In this document: piece after piece, positions 35,002 to 43,687 of the stretch
How the letters are laid out: the number at the start of each line of letters is the position of its first letter
Position numbering within the stretch: the stretch's first letter is position 1
DNA from: Leptospira vanthielii serovar Holland str. Waz Holland = ATCC 700522
GTDB taxonomy: Bacteria > Spirochaetota > Leptospiria > Leptospirales > Leptospiraceae
Assembly (NCBI RefSeq): GCF_000332455.1
Contig: NZ_AOGY02000081.1
Span: forward strand, 1-59,406
Direction of reading: 5' to 3'
Length of the DNA stretch: 59,406 nt
Translations under genes and position numbers: made by a program
Notes under the pieces: model-generated
Databases searched by the model: none
Told to the model about the DNA's origin: nothing
The model's input: only the letters and a program-made list of their open reading frames with translations

Positions 35002-35927
35002 TGAGAAAAATTAAAGTAATTCTAAATCCCGTATCAGGTGGAGGTCTCTCAGCAAAAGTCTGGAAAAAAGTAGAACCCGAGTTACAAAAAAAAGGGATTC
35101 CTTATGAATATGAGGCCACGACAAAGGAAAGGGCGGCCCGCGATATTGCAAAAGACGCCGTCAAACAAGGGTTTCATTGGATCATAGGCATTGGTGGAGA
35201 TGGCACATTTTCGAATGTTATCAATGGTCTTTTTGAAAATGGAAAGTTAATCAACAAAAATGTTATTTTTAGTCCCATCCCTGCGGGTAGGGGAAATGAT
35301 TTTATAAAAACAGTCAAAGTTCCCAAAGATCCCGTCAAAGCATTAGAACAGATATTGAACGGAAAAGAAAGGTTAATCGATTTAATCGCAGTCACTTATA
35401 CCAAAGTCGACAAAACAAAAGGGAATTATCTCTGTTTGAATTTGGCTGACTTCGGAATGGGTGGAGAAGTAGTTTATAAAGTCAATCGTTCAAGACTTGC
35501 CTCCATCATCGGAGGGAAGGGCGTGTTTTTGTTATATACGGTTCTCGGTTTGTTTACTTATACAAACAAAAAAATCACACTTACCCTTTCGAAGTTTGAG
35601 AAAATTACAAACAAATGTAGATTAATAGTATGTGCTAACGGTGAGTATGCGGGTGGTGGAATGTGGTTTGCACCTAGAGCAAAGCTTGATGATGGTAAAA
35701 TGGATTTACTTGCCATCCAAGATGTGACTGTGATGGAAACCCTTCGAAAGTTTGGTTATTTGTATCGTGGGAAGTTATCAGACGATTCCAAAGTGATTTC
35801 CAAACAAATCACGGAGTTAACTGCAGATTCAGACGAAGATGTTTTTATCGATGTGGATGGTGAGAATATGGGCCAACTCCCTGCTCATTTTAAAGTGCTA
35901 CCGAAAGTTCTGCCGATCAAATGTTAA
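35001..35927 (+). CDS. Diacylglycerol/lipid kinase (YegS/DgkB-like)
   Basis: 308 residues from ATG 35001, which has AAAGGAGAG five to six bases upstream; TTG 34998 would overlap more. DAGK_cat motifs: IKVILNPVSGGG, then GIGGDGTFSNVINGL and FSPIPAGRGNDFIKTV. A long beta-sandwich C-domain follows with ANGEYAGGGMWFAPRA. Such enzymes phosphorylate diacylglycerol or related lipids at the membrane surface. It overlaps the tetR stop by one base and precedes glpD by four bases. Confidence 0.9.
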   Translation: MRKIKVILNPVSGGGLSAKVWKKVEPELQKKGIPYEYEATTKERAARDIAKDAVKQGFHWIIGIGGDGTFSNVINGLFENGKLINKNVIFSPIPAGRGNDFIKTVKVPKDPVKALEQILNGKERLIDLIAVTYTKVDKTKGNYLCLNLADFGMGGEVVYKVNRSRLASIIGGKGVFLLYTVLGLFTYTNKKITLTLSKFEKITNKCRLIVCANGEYAGGGMWFAPRAKLDDGKMDLLAIQDVTVMETLRKFGYLYRGKLSDDSKVISKQITELTADSDEDVFIDVDGENMGQLPAHFKVLPKVLPIKC

Positions 35928-35931
35928 ACGA

Positions 35932-37572
35932 ATGAAACATATTACAAAACTAGAAAACTCCCGATTAAAGAATCTCAAAAGTGAATATGACATTATCGTC
36001 ATTGGTGGTGGAATCACAGGTGCCAATGTCCTTTGGGATGCTACCCTTCGCGGTTACAATTGCCTACTTGTGGAAAAAAATGATTATGCCTCTGGAACAA
36101 GCCAAGCCACTTCCAAATTGATTCATGGGGGACTCAGGTATCTAAAGAATTTAGAGTTTGCACTGGTTCGTGAATCACTATCCGAACGAAGGTATTTAGC
36201 AAAAATCTCTCCCCATGCAGTTCGTCCTATGGGTTTTATCATCCCGATCCGATCGTGGTTCCAACGTATTCAATTATTTTTAGGAATGGAATTGTATAAT
36301 GCTCTATCCTTTGATCGGAATAAAGAAATTGATCTAGATGTGCAACTTCCTCGGTACAGATGGAATTCACTTGGTGAAACAATTTATAAAGTTCTTGGGC
36401 TTAATCGAAAATCTTTGAAAGGAAGTTTTCAATACTATGACTATGCCAATCCCAATCCAGAAAAACATACTACGGAGTTTATTTTGTCAGCCAAGGAAAA
36501 AGGAGCACATGCTTTTAATTACTTATCTGTCACTACATTAAAGAAACAAAATAGCGGTGGTTATACGGTCGGCCTTACAGATTCTATTTCTGGGAAAAAA
36601 GTATTGGTATCGACTAAGGTGGTCGTGAATTCAGCTGGTCCATGGGCTGACGTGATTGAGTCCATGACTGGTGTGACCGCAGAAAAAAAATTAGTTCGTT
36701 CCAAGGGAATCCATGCTGTGGTTCGTAATATTTGTGGAAATGAATGTGTGGTTTTATCAAAAAGAGATGGCTCGCATCTTTTTGTCATCCCATGGCGAGG
36801 AAAAACTATTGTAGGAACCACAGATACTGCCTATGAAGAGGATCCTGATGTTTTTAAAGTTAAACAATCTGAAATTGTGGATTTATTAGATGAAGTAAAT
36901 TATAGTTTTGGTTTTGCAAAATTAACTCTGAAAGATGTGGATTATTACTACGGTGGCCTTCGTCCTCTTGTAGAAGATCCAGGGAGCACCGAAGGTACTT
37001 ATTCTGCGTCACGGAAATCAGAGATTTTTCACTATGAAAAGGAAGGATTTCCTGGTTTCTTTTCTGCGTTAGGTGGTAAGTATACAACAAGCCGCGCTGT
37101 TGCAGAAACTTTAGTGAATGCGATTGATTTATATTCTAAAGGTATGAAGTCAACCTGTGTCACAAAATTTACCCCACTTCTTGGAGGAAGATACCAAAGT
37201 TTAAAAGAACTTACAAACGAATTAGAGTTCAAATTCCCGAAGGTTCCCGGATCAAAAATTGATACTTTGGCGAGACGTTATGGAAGTGTGACTTGGAAGA
37301 TTTTGTCTTTGGAGGGAAATGATTCCTATCGTATTCCCAATGGAGAAATTTATTATGAAGAGGAAGTGGAATATTTAGTAAACCATGAAGAGATTTTCCA
37401 CCTAACGGATTTCTATTTTAGAAGGTCAGGGGTAGGTACTGTTGGGGCTCTCGATTCTTCAGAACGGATTCGGTTGGATAAAAAAATTGCCAAGTTACTT
37501 GGATGGAATGCGGATCGAACCAAAGAAGAAATAAAAGCTGTTGACCAAAGATACAAGTGGTTTGTGGACTAA
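35932..37572 (+). CDS. glpD: Aerobic glycerol-3-phosphate dehydrogenase
   Basis: 546 residues from ATG 35932, four bases after the kinase stop; the frame is open further upstream (ATG 35839) but that would overlap the kinase. FAD motif IIVIGGGITGANVLWDATLRG, then GTSQATSKLIHGGLRYLKNLEFALVRESLSER (GlpD signature), and a C-terminal all-alpha domain. It oxidises sn-glycerol-3-phosphate to DHAP and reduces quinone at the inner membrane. DHAP is the substrate used for acyl-DHAP, which joins it to the AGPS-like enzyme in this operon. Confidence 0.92.
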   Translation: MKHITKLENSRLKNLKSEYDIIVIGGGITGANVLWDATLRGYNCLLVEKNDYASGTSQATSKLIHGGLRYLKNLEFALVRESLSERRYLAKISPHAVRPMGFIIPIRSWFQRIQLFLGMELYNALSFDRNKEIDLDVQLPRYRWNSLGETIYKVLGLNRKSLKGSFQYYDYANPNPEKHTTEFILSAKEKGAHAFNYLSVTTLKKQNSGGYTVGLTDSISGKKVLVSTKVVVNSAGPWADVIESMTGVTAEKKLVRSKGIHAVVRNICGNECVVLSKRDGSHLFVIPWRGKTIVGTTDTAYEEDPDVFKVKQSEIVDLLDEVNYSFGFAKLTLKDVDYYYGGLRPLVEDPGSTEGTYSASRKSEIFHYEKEGFPGFFSALGGKYTTSRAVAETLVNAIDLYSKGMKSTCVTKFTPLLGGRYQSLKELTNELEFKFPKVPGSKIDTLARRYGSVTWKILSLEGNDSYRIPNGEIYYEEEVEYLVNHEEIFHLTDFYFRRSGVGTVGALDSSERIRLDKKIAKLLGWNADRTKEEIKAVDQRYKWFVD

Positions 37573-37995
37573 ATGGCCAGAATCTCTATTGATATTCCAG
37601 AAAAACAAATTTATTCTACTGATCTTAGTGTTCGGATCTCAGATATTAACTTTGCGGGTCACTTAGCTCATGATGCGATTTTAACTTTAACTCATGAATG
37701 TAGGGCCCGTTTTTTCCATTTTCATGGTTGGACAGAAATCAATGTCGAAGGGAAAGGGATCGTTGTCTCTGATGTGGCCATTGTTTATAAATCAGAAGCT
37801 TTTTTTCCTGATGACCTAGAGATGCAACTCTACGTGGACAATGTATCTAAAAAGTCTTTAGAAATGGTTTATGTCATCACACATAAAAATGGGGGAAAAG
37901 AAATTGCGAGAGCCAAAACTGCCATCGTATTTTTTGATTATGCGGAAAGGAAACCTTGTCCCATCCCTGATGTTTTTATAAAAGTATTGGAATAA
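37573..37995 (+). CDS. Acyl-CoA thioesterase (hotdog fold, YbgC-like)
   Basis: 140 residues. The 4HBT pattern is present: VRISDINFAGHLAHDAILTLTHECRARFF, where DxNxxGHLxHxxxLxxxxExR is the active-site helix region, and VVSDVAIVYKSEAFFPDDLEMQLYV. Starts directly after the glpD stop, so it is the last gene of the glycerolipid operon. A role in trimming acyl-CoA for lipid assembly is inference. Confidence 0.82.
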   Translation: MARISIDIPEKQIYSTDLSVRISDINFAGHLAHDAILTLTHECRARFFHFHGWTEINVEGKGIVVSDVAIVYKSEAFFPDDLEMQLYVDNVSKKSLEMVYVITHKNGGKEIARAKTAIVFFDYAERKPCPIPDVFIKVLE

Positions 37996-38006
37996 ACTAA
38001 GGATCC

Positions 38007-38996
38007 TTATTTAATTTTTGTTTGGATGGAGGAAACAATTTTACGTTCTTCTTCTTCATACTTTAATTTATGAATTCCACCGAGTGGGTTTCTTTTGACT
38101 GCCTGGTTCCATTTGGACGCCTCTAATTCCTCCCAAATCGAAATCCCCCATCTACCATATTCATTTCGAATCCATTGTGTGAGTTGGGTGAGTGTTTCTA
38201 CATTTTTGTCCTTTCTCTTTTCATAATGAAGGATGTATTGTAATAACTCTTCGATTCCTTTTCGCTTTGTCACTGATGTTTTGAAAATAGGAGGAAGGGT
38301 GTGGTTCGGAAGAATGTCTTTGATAAATTCCAAAGTAGATTGTAACATGTAGTAACTGGAGTTCGCTAGTGATTCTTCGTCACATTTGTTGATGATGAAG
38401 GCTTCTGGAACTTCCATAATTCCTGATTTCATAAATTGCACTTGGTCACCACCTAGGGGTTGCATCACAAGAAAGGACAAATCAGAAATCAGGGAAACAG
38501 AAATTTCATTCTGGCCAATCCCAACAGTTTCCACAAATACATAATCAAATATTCTACGTAAGAAACGGATGACATGATACGTATAAGGATTGAGGCCACC
38601 AAGTTCCAATTGGGATGGTTGCGATCGAAAATAGAGTCGGATGTCACGTCTTGGGAGTGTGACGCGAGTTCTATCTCCAAGGATGGATCCTCCACTTACG
38701 TTGGAAGAAGGATCAATGGCAACAATAGCCATTTTTTTATCCGGAGCAAATTCTAAAAAAAGACGACAAAGTTCACCAAGTAACGAGGATTTGCCGGCCC
38801 CAGGAGTTCCTGTAATCCCAATAGTGAGTCCTTCTTTAAAATCTGGTTTTTGGAGAGAGAGTTCCTGGAATAATGATTCCCGAAATTCTAAATTTTTTTC
38901 GGTTTCAATTCTTGAAATGATTTTTGCAATAGGATATTTTTCCCCTAGCAGGGCATCAGAAACCAATTGGGATAAAGATTCTTTCGTATCAATCAA
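38007..38996 (-). CDS. meaB: MeaB-type GTPase (B12-mutase chaperone)
   Basis: 329 residues from TTG 38996, a weak start. P-loop GITGTPGAGKSSLLGEL near residue 60, then VAIDPSSNVSGGSILGDRTRV, the ArgK/MeaB signature, and FVETVGIGQNE. NKCDEE gives the guanine-specificity-like motif. MeaB gates cofactor loading and protects adenosylcobalamin-dependent acyl-CoA mutases. It lies downstream of, and on the same strand as, the mutase gene, 98 bases apart. Confidence 0.9.
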   Translation of the reverse strand: MIDTKESLSQLVSDALLGEKYPIAKIISRIETEKNLEFRESLFQELSLQKPDFKEGLTIGITGTPGAGKSSLLGELCRLFLEFAPDKKMAIVAIDPSSNVSGGSILGDRTRVTLPRRDIRLYFRSQPSQLELGGLNPYTYHVIRFLRRIFDYVFVETVGIGQNEISVSLISDLSFLVMQPLGGDQVQFMKSGIMEVPEAFIINKCDEESLANSSYYMLQSTLEFIKDILPNHTLPPIFKTSVTKRKGIEELLQYILHYEKRKDKNVETLTQLTQWIRNEYGRWGISIWEELEASKWNQAVKRNPLGGIHKLKYEEEERKIVSSIQTKIK

Positions 38997-39037
38997 GGGA
39001 TGTTGCCATAGTTTAGAAATAAAATAGAGTCGTGGAA

Positions 39038-39076
39038 ACTTCCATTACAGATCCGGATTAAAGGTTGCAATGGAAG
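39038..39076. repeat. 9-bp inverted repeat between mutase and meaB
   Basis: acttccatt (39038-39046) and aatggaagt (39068-39076) are perfect complements with a 21-base loop, in the gap between the mutase stop and meaB. It is too AT-rich and lacks a T-run for a standard terminator; it may stabilise or separate the two parts of the transcript. Confidence 0.35.
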
Positions 39077-39094
39077 TGAAAAACAACTCTTCGC

Positions 39095-41113
39095 TTAAAC
39101 GAGAACTGGTTCTATGGTAATGATGTCGATGATTTTGTTCATAATCGACATTAAGTCATAATCTTTTGGTGTAAAGATTTCACGAATCCCCATAGCCCTT
39201 AGTTCTTCAAAGTCGGATTCAGGAATGATTCCCCCAATTACAACAGGGATTTTTGCCTTGTAGTGAGCGAGTTCATCAAACAATTGTTTCACGATTTCTT
39301 TGTGAGAACCAGAAAGAATCGATAACCCAATGACATTGGCATTTTCTTCCACGGCGGACTGAACGATTTCTTCTGGAGAAAGGCGAATTCCTGAATAAAT
39401 CACATCAAAACCACTGTGTTTTGCAGATACAGCAATCATTTCTGCTCCATTCGAATGGCCGTCAAGTCCTGGTTTCCCCACAACGATTTTTGGTCTATGG
39501 CCATTTGCTTTGGTAAAGGCTTCCACTTTTCCTCGAACGGTAGAAACTTTATCATCAGACAAAAAAAGTTTTTGGCCTTCCACACCAGTCGGTGGATTGT
39601 ATTCTCCATACACATCGCGAAGTGCATCGGCCCATTCCCCTGTTGTTACCAGTGCTTTTGCACAAGCAATCGAATAAGGCATCAGGTTTTTCCCATCTTT
39701 TGCGGCTTGTTTTAGTTCTTCTAAAGATTTTTTGGCTGTCTCTGCGTTACGGCGAGTTTTAGCTTCTGCCAAAACGTTTAATGTTTGTTCTGCGGATTTT
39801 GGATCTACTTTAAAGATACCACCATCCGAGTCAGTCATGAGTGGAGACTTAATTCCGTCGGTCCATTTGTTTTTACCAACAATCACCAGTTCGTTGGAAT
39901 TGATTTTGGAAAGTCTTTCTGTTTGTGATTTCACAAGTTGAGATTTCATATATCCATTTTCAATCGCAACGAGGGCTCCCCCCATATCGATGATCTTTTG
40001 AATTTCAAGTTTCGCTTCTTCTTTGAGAGCTTTTACTTTCGATTCAATGACTTTGGATCCTTCGAAGATGTCTGGGTATTCGAGAAGGTCTGTTTCATAA
40101 GCAAGGACTTGTTGCAATCGGAGCGACCATTGTTGGTCCCAAGGTCTTGGAAGGGAAAGTGCTTCGTTCCATGCAGGTAGTTGGAGGGCACGACATCTTG
40201 CGTTTCTAGAAAGTGTCACACCAAGGGATTCGATAAGAATCCTCCATGCGTTGTTCTCCGGTTGTTCTTCTGTAAGGCCAAGGGAGTTTACTTGTACACC
40301 ATAGCGGAACACTCGGTATTTTGCCGTTTTTACAGCATATCTTTCTGTTGTGATTTCTTCCCACATTTCTGTGAAGGCGCGCATTTTGCACATTTCTTCT
40401 ACAAAACGAATCCCTGCATTGACAAAGAAGGAAATCCGACCCACACACTGTTCAAATTCTTCCGCTGTAAAACAATTTCTTTCTTTAATGGCATCTAACA
40501 CGGCAATGGCGGTAGCTAACGCAAAAGAAAGTTCTTGTACGGGAGTGGCACCCGCCTCTTGTAAGTGGTAGGAACAAATGTTAGATGGGTTCCATTTTGG
40601 AATTTTGTGTAAACTATACTCATACATATCCACGATGATTTTCATGGATTCTTTCGGAGGGTAGATATAGGTTCCGCGTGCAAGGTATTCTTTGATTAAA
40701 TCGTTTTGGGTGGTTCCATTGAGTTTTTCGAGTGGGACACCGCGTTCTTCTGCGAGGGCCACATATAGCGAAAGTAACCACATGGAAGTTCCATTGATGG
40801 TCATGGAAGTGTTCATCTCTTCAATCGGGATCTGGTCGAATAAAATACGAAAGTCTTCTAAAGAGTTGATGGGAACTCCCACCTTTCCGATTTCTGGGCG
40901 CGATACCTCATGGTCGGAACTATAACCACACTGAGTTGGGAGATCAAATGCAATGGAAAGCCCTGTTTGGCCTTTAGAAAGGTTCTTTCTGTACAACTCA
41001 TTGGAGGCTTTTGCATTGGTATGCCCTGCATAAGTCCTAAAAATCCATGGTTTGTCAGGTTTTCCCTGTCCATTCTCGTCCACGAGAAGGTATTCTTTTT
41101 TTTCGGCGGACAT
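39095..41113 (-). CDS. meaA: Adenosylcobalamin-dependent ethylmalonyl/methylmalonyl-CoA mutase (MeaA-like)
   Basis: 672 residues. The substrate barrel begins PWIFRTYAGHTNAKASNELYRKNLSKGQTGLSIAFDLPTQCGYSSDH, the MeaA/Ecm form of the mutase N-terminus, followed by EMNTSMTINGTSMWLLSLYVALAEE. The C-terminal B12 domain has DGHSNG (551-556, D-x-H-x-x-G with the lower-ligand His553) and SILSGSHKE. Single-chain length is as in Ecm. It rearranges ethylmalonyl-CoA or methylmalonyl-CoA to the linear dicarboxyl-CoA. Ecm is favoured from the RTYAGH/DLPTQ motifs, but methylmalonyl-CoA as substrate cannot be excluded. ATG 41113 has GAGG upstream. Confidence 0.85.
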   Translation of the reverse strand: MSAEKKEYLLVDENGQGKPDKPWIFRTYAGHTNAKASNELYRKNLSKGQTGLSIAFDLPTQCGYSSDHEVSRPEIGKVGVPINSLEDFRILFDQIPIEEMNTSMTINGTSMWLLSLYVALAEERGVPLEKLNGTTQNDLIKEYLARGTYIYPPKESMKIIVDMYEYSLHKIPKWNPSNICSYHLQEAGATPVQELSFALATAIAVLDAIKERNCFTAEEFEQCVGRISFFVNAGIRFVEEMCKMRAFTEMWEEITTERYAVKTAKYRVFRYGVQVNSLGLTEEQPENNAWRILIESLGVTLSRNARCRALQLPAWNEALSLPRPWDQQWSLRLQQVLAYETDLLEYPDIFEGSKVIESKVKALKEEAKLEIQKIIDMGGALVAIENGYMKSQLVKSQTERLSKINSNELVIVGKNKWTDGIKSPLMTDSDGGIFKVDPKSAEQTLNVLAEAKTRRNAETAKKSLEELKQAAKDGKNLMPYSIACAKALVTTGEWADALRDVYGEYNPPTGVEGQKLFLSDDKVSTVRGKVEAFTKANGHRPKIVVGKPGLDGHSNGAEMIAVSAKHSGFDVIYSGIRLSPEEIVQSAVEENANVIGLSILSGSHKEIVKQLFDELAHYKAKIPVVIGGIIPESDFEELRAMGIREIFTPKDYDLMSIMNKIIDIITIEPVLV

Positions 41114-41214
41114 TCTTTGCCTCGTTTTATAAATTCTATGTATAATTGAAAATCTTCTGGAATATTTTCACCTAAAAATTTATACAGGATTAGGCAATTT
41201 GAGCCTTTTCCAAG

Positions 41215-42546
41215 ATGCGCGACCCAAAACCTTTTTCACCACTTCCTTTCATTTTTAGCATCTTACTCTTAAGTTTGGGCTTTGCTCTGTTCTCTTATTT
41301 TAGACCTTTCCCCACTACCGAGACCGAATGGGAGTTTTTGGCAAATACCAAGGCCGCTACCGAAGAAGGGGGACTCGTTTCTGCGAGAGAACCACTTGCT
41401 ATTTGGTTTGTTGTGGCTTGGAAAAAACTATTTGGGATGAACTACATTCCTTCCTTTCTCGTGTTAGCCGGACTATTTTATAGTCTTTTCCTACATTTGT
41501 TTATGTTGTTACTTAGATCGGAAGAGTGGAAACGAAACCATTATCTGATGGTTTATTTGGCTGCTTTTTTACCATTTTCCTACGGGTTTCCCACATCTTA
41601 TTTCACAGAAACACTTTGTCTTGTGTTTTTACTCTTGGTGTTTTTAACCTTTCGATTGGAGAAGATGACAGACCTTTTAATTTTCCCCACATTTACTGCT
41701 CTTGCGTTCTTCTCCAGTTTTATTATGTTTTATCTTGGGTTTACTTTTTTTGTCATCTTTACGGGGATTCGTGGATCTCGTAAGGCTGCCCAAAAAACAT
41801 CTGTGTTCTATAAAAAGAAAAACATGCCCTTCCTATTTTTACTTGGCTATCTAGGATTTTTTATCCTCTCTCTAGTTTACTTTTCTTATACAGATTTTTT
41901 TGGACCAAACTCCATTGGATTTTTATTCAAAACTTGGTATACTTCAGCGTTACTCATTCTTCTGCCACTTGTGGTTCTAGGGATTGGGCACGTGTTATTA
42001 AAAACCGAAAAAGAATTAAATACAATTACAGCATCGATTATCATTGTTCTTTGCATTATAGTTTCCATCTATTTTGTTTTTAAAAATTTAAAATCTGCAG
42101 ATAAAGAACCCTGGGATCTCCAATCCAAAAATCTTACAAAAGCCTTTGGACAAGCTCTCATTTTAAAATCTGATCCTATTTATTTACCAAAAGAATTTTC
42201 CTTTGCCTTTTACTTCCAAACGGGAACTAAAACGAAATACATGCGGGAGGAAAAGGTTTCTGATAAATCGTTTTTGTATGTGGATGGAATTTGGAACCAA
42301 GACATCCAGCTAATACAAAAGTCAGGACTATTCCGACGTAATTCTAGATCCTTTGCTATCGTTCCTATCAGTGAAGATGATGTCCTCATTCAAAGAGCTA
42401 CGGCAGAAAAGATTAAAAATGAAAAAAGTCTGAATTTTATCGTGAAAAAAGTTGATGATGCATGGCTAGAAACTGCCACAAAACGCCCGTTTGATGTGTA
42501 TACGGCAGGTTTGCAGAAAAAGTTCGGATACCTGACTTTTTATTAG
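41215..42546 (+). CDS. Polytopic membrane protein, unknown
   Basis: 443 residues, about eight or nine membrane helices in the first 290 residues, then a soluble C-terminal domain of about 140 residues (FAFYFQTGTKTKYMREEKVS; LYVDGIWNQDIQLIQKSG). The layout of a long helical part followed by an extracytoplasmic domain resembles GT-C glycosyltransferases or their relatives, but no catalytic DxD/ExD motif is clear. It is divergent from the mutase gene, with a 101-base shared promoter gap. Confidence 0.5.
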   Translation: MRDPKPFSPLPFIFSILLLSLGFALFSYFRPFPTTETEWEFLANTKAATEEGGLVSAREPLAIWFVVAWKKLFGMNYIPSFLVLAGLFYSLFLHLFMLLLRSEEWKRNHYLMVYLAAFLPFSYGFPTSYFTETLCLVFLLLVFLTFRLEKMTDLLIFPTFTALAFFSSFIMFYLGFTFFVIFTGIRGSRKAAQKTSVFYKKKNMPFLFLLGYLGFFILSLVYFSYTDFFGPNSIGFLFKTWYTSALLILLPLVVLGIGHVLLKTEKELNTITASIIIVLCIIVSIYFVFKNLKSADKEPWDLQSKNLTKAFGQALILKSDPIYLPKEFSFAFYFQTGTKTKYMREEKVSDKSFLYVDGIWNQDIQLIQKSGLFRRNSRSFAIVPISEDDVLIQRATAEKIKNEKSLNFIVKKVDDAWLETATKRPFDVYTAGLQKKFGYLTFY

Positions 42547-42556
42547 ATTCTAAAAT

Positions 42557-43186
42557 TTAAGAACTAAAATCTTTATAGTAACGTTTGACTTTGTTTACGT
42601 ATTTTTGTGTTTCTTCATAAGGAGGAATACCTTTGTGCCGTTTCACTGCCCCGGGCCCTGCATTGTAAGCTGCAATGGCTTTTTCTGGATCTTTGAATTC
42701 CTTCATCAGACCTTTTAAAAATTTCACTCCACCACCAATATTGTCTTCGGGATCAAAAGGATCGGATACGCCTAGAGACTCTGCCGTTTCTGGCATCAGT
42801 TGCATAAGCCCCATGGCACCTTTTGGTGATACAGCTTTGGGTTTAAAATTAGATTCCGCTTTGACCATGGCTTTCACCAAATTCGGATCCATCCCTTGGG
42901 CTTTCGCAATGGATTCAATGGTTCCGAAAATATCGGTAGGTTTGTTTCCTAAATCCGATTGCAAAGAGGTTTTGGGTCTTTCTTCCGGAAAGGGGAGGGA
43001 GATGGAATCAACGGGTTGTATCTGAGAAGGAAGAACCGGTAGGTTTTGTGTTGGGTTCTGTTTGTTCCATTCCCTTTCTAAAACGTCAGGAAAAGAAACG
43101 AGAGACTTCGGATTTTCCGAAAGTTTGGATAGGGATTCCATTCGATTTAGCACAGAAGATACAGAAGGAATATCAGTCAGTCTCAC
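42557..43186 (-). CDS. Lytic transglycosylase (SLT domain)
   Basis: 209 residues from GTG 43186. The C-terminal 110 residues are a Slt-type lysozyme-like domain: AMVKAESNFKPKAVSPKGAMGLMQLMPETA with catalytic Glu in KAESNF, and AIAAYNAGPGAVKRHKGIPPYEETQKYV. The N-terminal 95 residues are Pro/Ser/Gln-rich and probably disordered. There is no obvious signal peptide, as in flagellar-associated transglycosylases, but non-classical export is a guess. It may remodel peptidoglycan at a machine such as the flagellum. Confidence 0.87.
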   Translation of the reverse strand: MRLTDIPSVSSVLNRMESLSKLSENPKSLVSFPDVLEREWNKQNPTQNLPVLPSQIQPVDSISLPFPEERPKTSLQSDLGNKPTDIFGTIESIAKAQGMDPNLVKAMVKAESNFKPKAVSPKGAMGLMQLMPETAESLGVSDPFDPEDNIGGGVKFLKGLMKEFKDPEKAIAAYNAGPGAVKRHKGIPPYEETQKYVNKVKRYYKDFSS

Positions 43187-43238
43187 AATTTTAAGATCGA
43201 CAAAGTTGGGGAAAACTAAAGAAAAAAAATATGTCTCA

Positions 43239-43622
43239 TTAGCCCAGGGAAGGGTTGATTGACTGCAAATCCTTTAGGGATAGGGGTTTTACAAGATAAC
43301 CTTTTACATTTTTGAATTCTGCAGACCGCGCTTTGTCTGTGGGGTCAATCGAAGAGGTCAGAATGTAGATAGGGAGCTTTGCATATTTAGGGTGTTTACT
43401 TATGGCACTTAGGAACTCCCATCCATCCATGATGGGCATATTCAAATCTAAAAATAATAAGTCAGGATCTGCCGTGCTATTTAGGAGGGCATTTAGGGCA
43501 TCCTCTCCATTTTGGAATCCATGAATTTCGTTTGCAAAAGAAAATTTCTCCATCAAAGTTTTGATGAGAAATGTTGTGATCATGTCATCTTCAACTAGGT
43601 AAACCATACTTAATTGTTTCAT
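43239..43622 (-). CDS. CheY-like single-domain response regulator
   Basis: 127 residues, one receiver domain and no output domain. Acidic pair E11-D12-D13, phospho-acceptor Asp59 (LLFLDLNMPIMDGWEF), Thr/Ser in YILTSS and Lys in YLVKPLS. VYLVEDDMITTFLIKTLME opens the domain. It probably works by protein contact, downstream of a histidine kinase; the kinase is not adjacent. It is a separate unit 66 bases from the aspA end. Confidence 0.93.
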   Translation of the reverse strand: MKQLSMVYLVEDDMITTFLIKTLMEKFSFANEIHGFQNGEDALNALLNSTADPDLLFLDLNMPIMDGWEFLSAISKHPKYAKLPIYILTSSIDPTDKARSAEFKNVKGYLVKPLSLKDLQSINPSLG

Positions 43623-43687
43623 AAATTACGAATAGAGCCGAGCGTATTTTCCAAAAAAACAAAAAGAAAGCAAGAAATAAACCAACT

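Noticed and set aside
35839..35931. Longer GlpD start at ATG 35839
   Set aside because: It would add 31 non-homologous residues overlapping the lipid-kinase 3' end; ATG 35932 begins right before the FAD motif.
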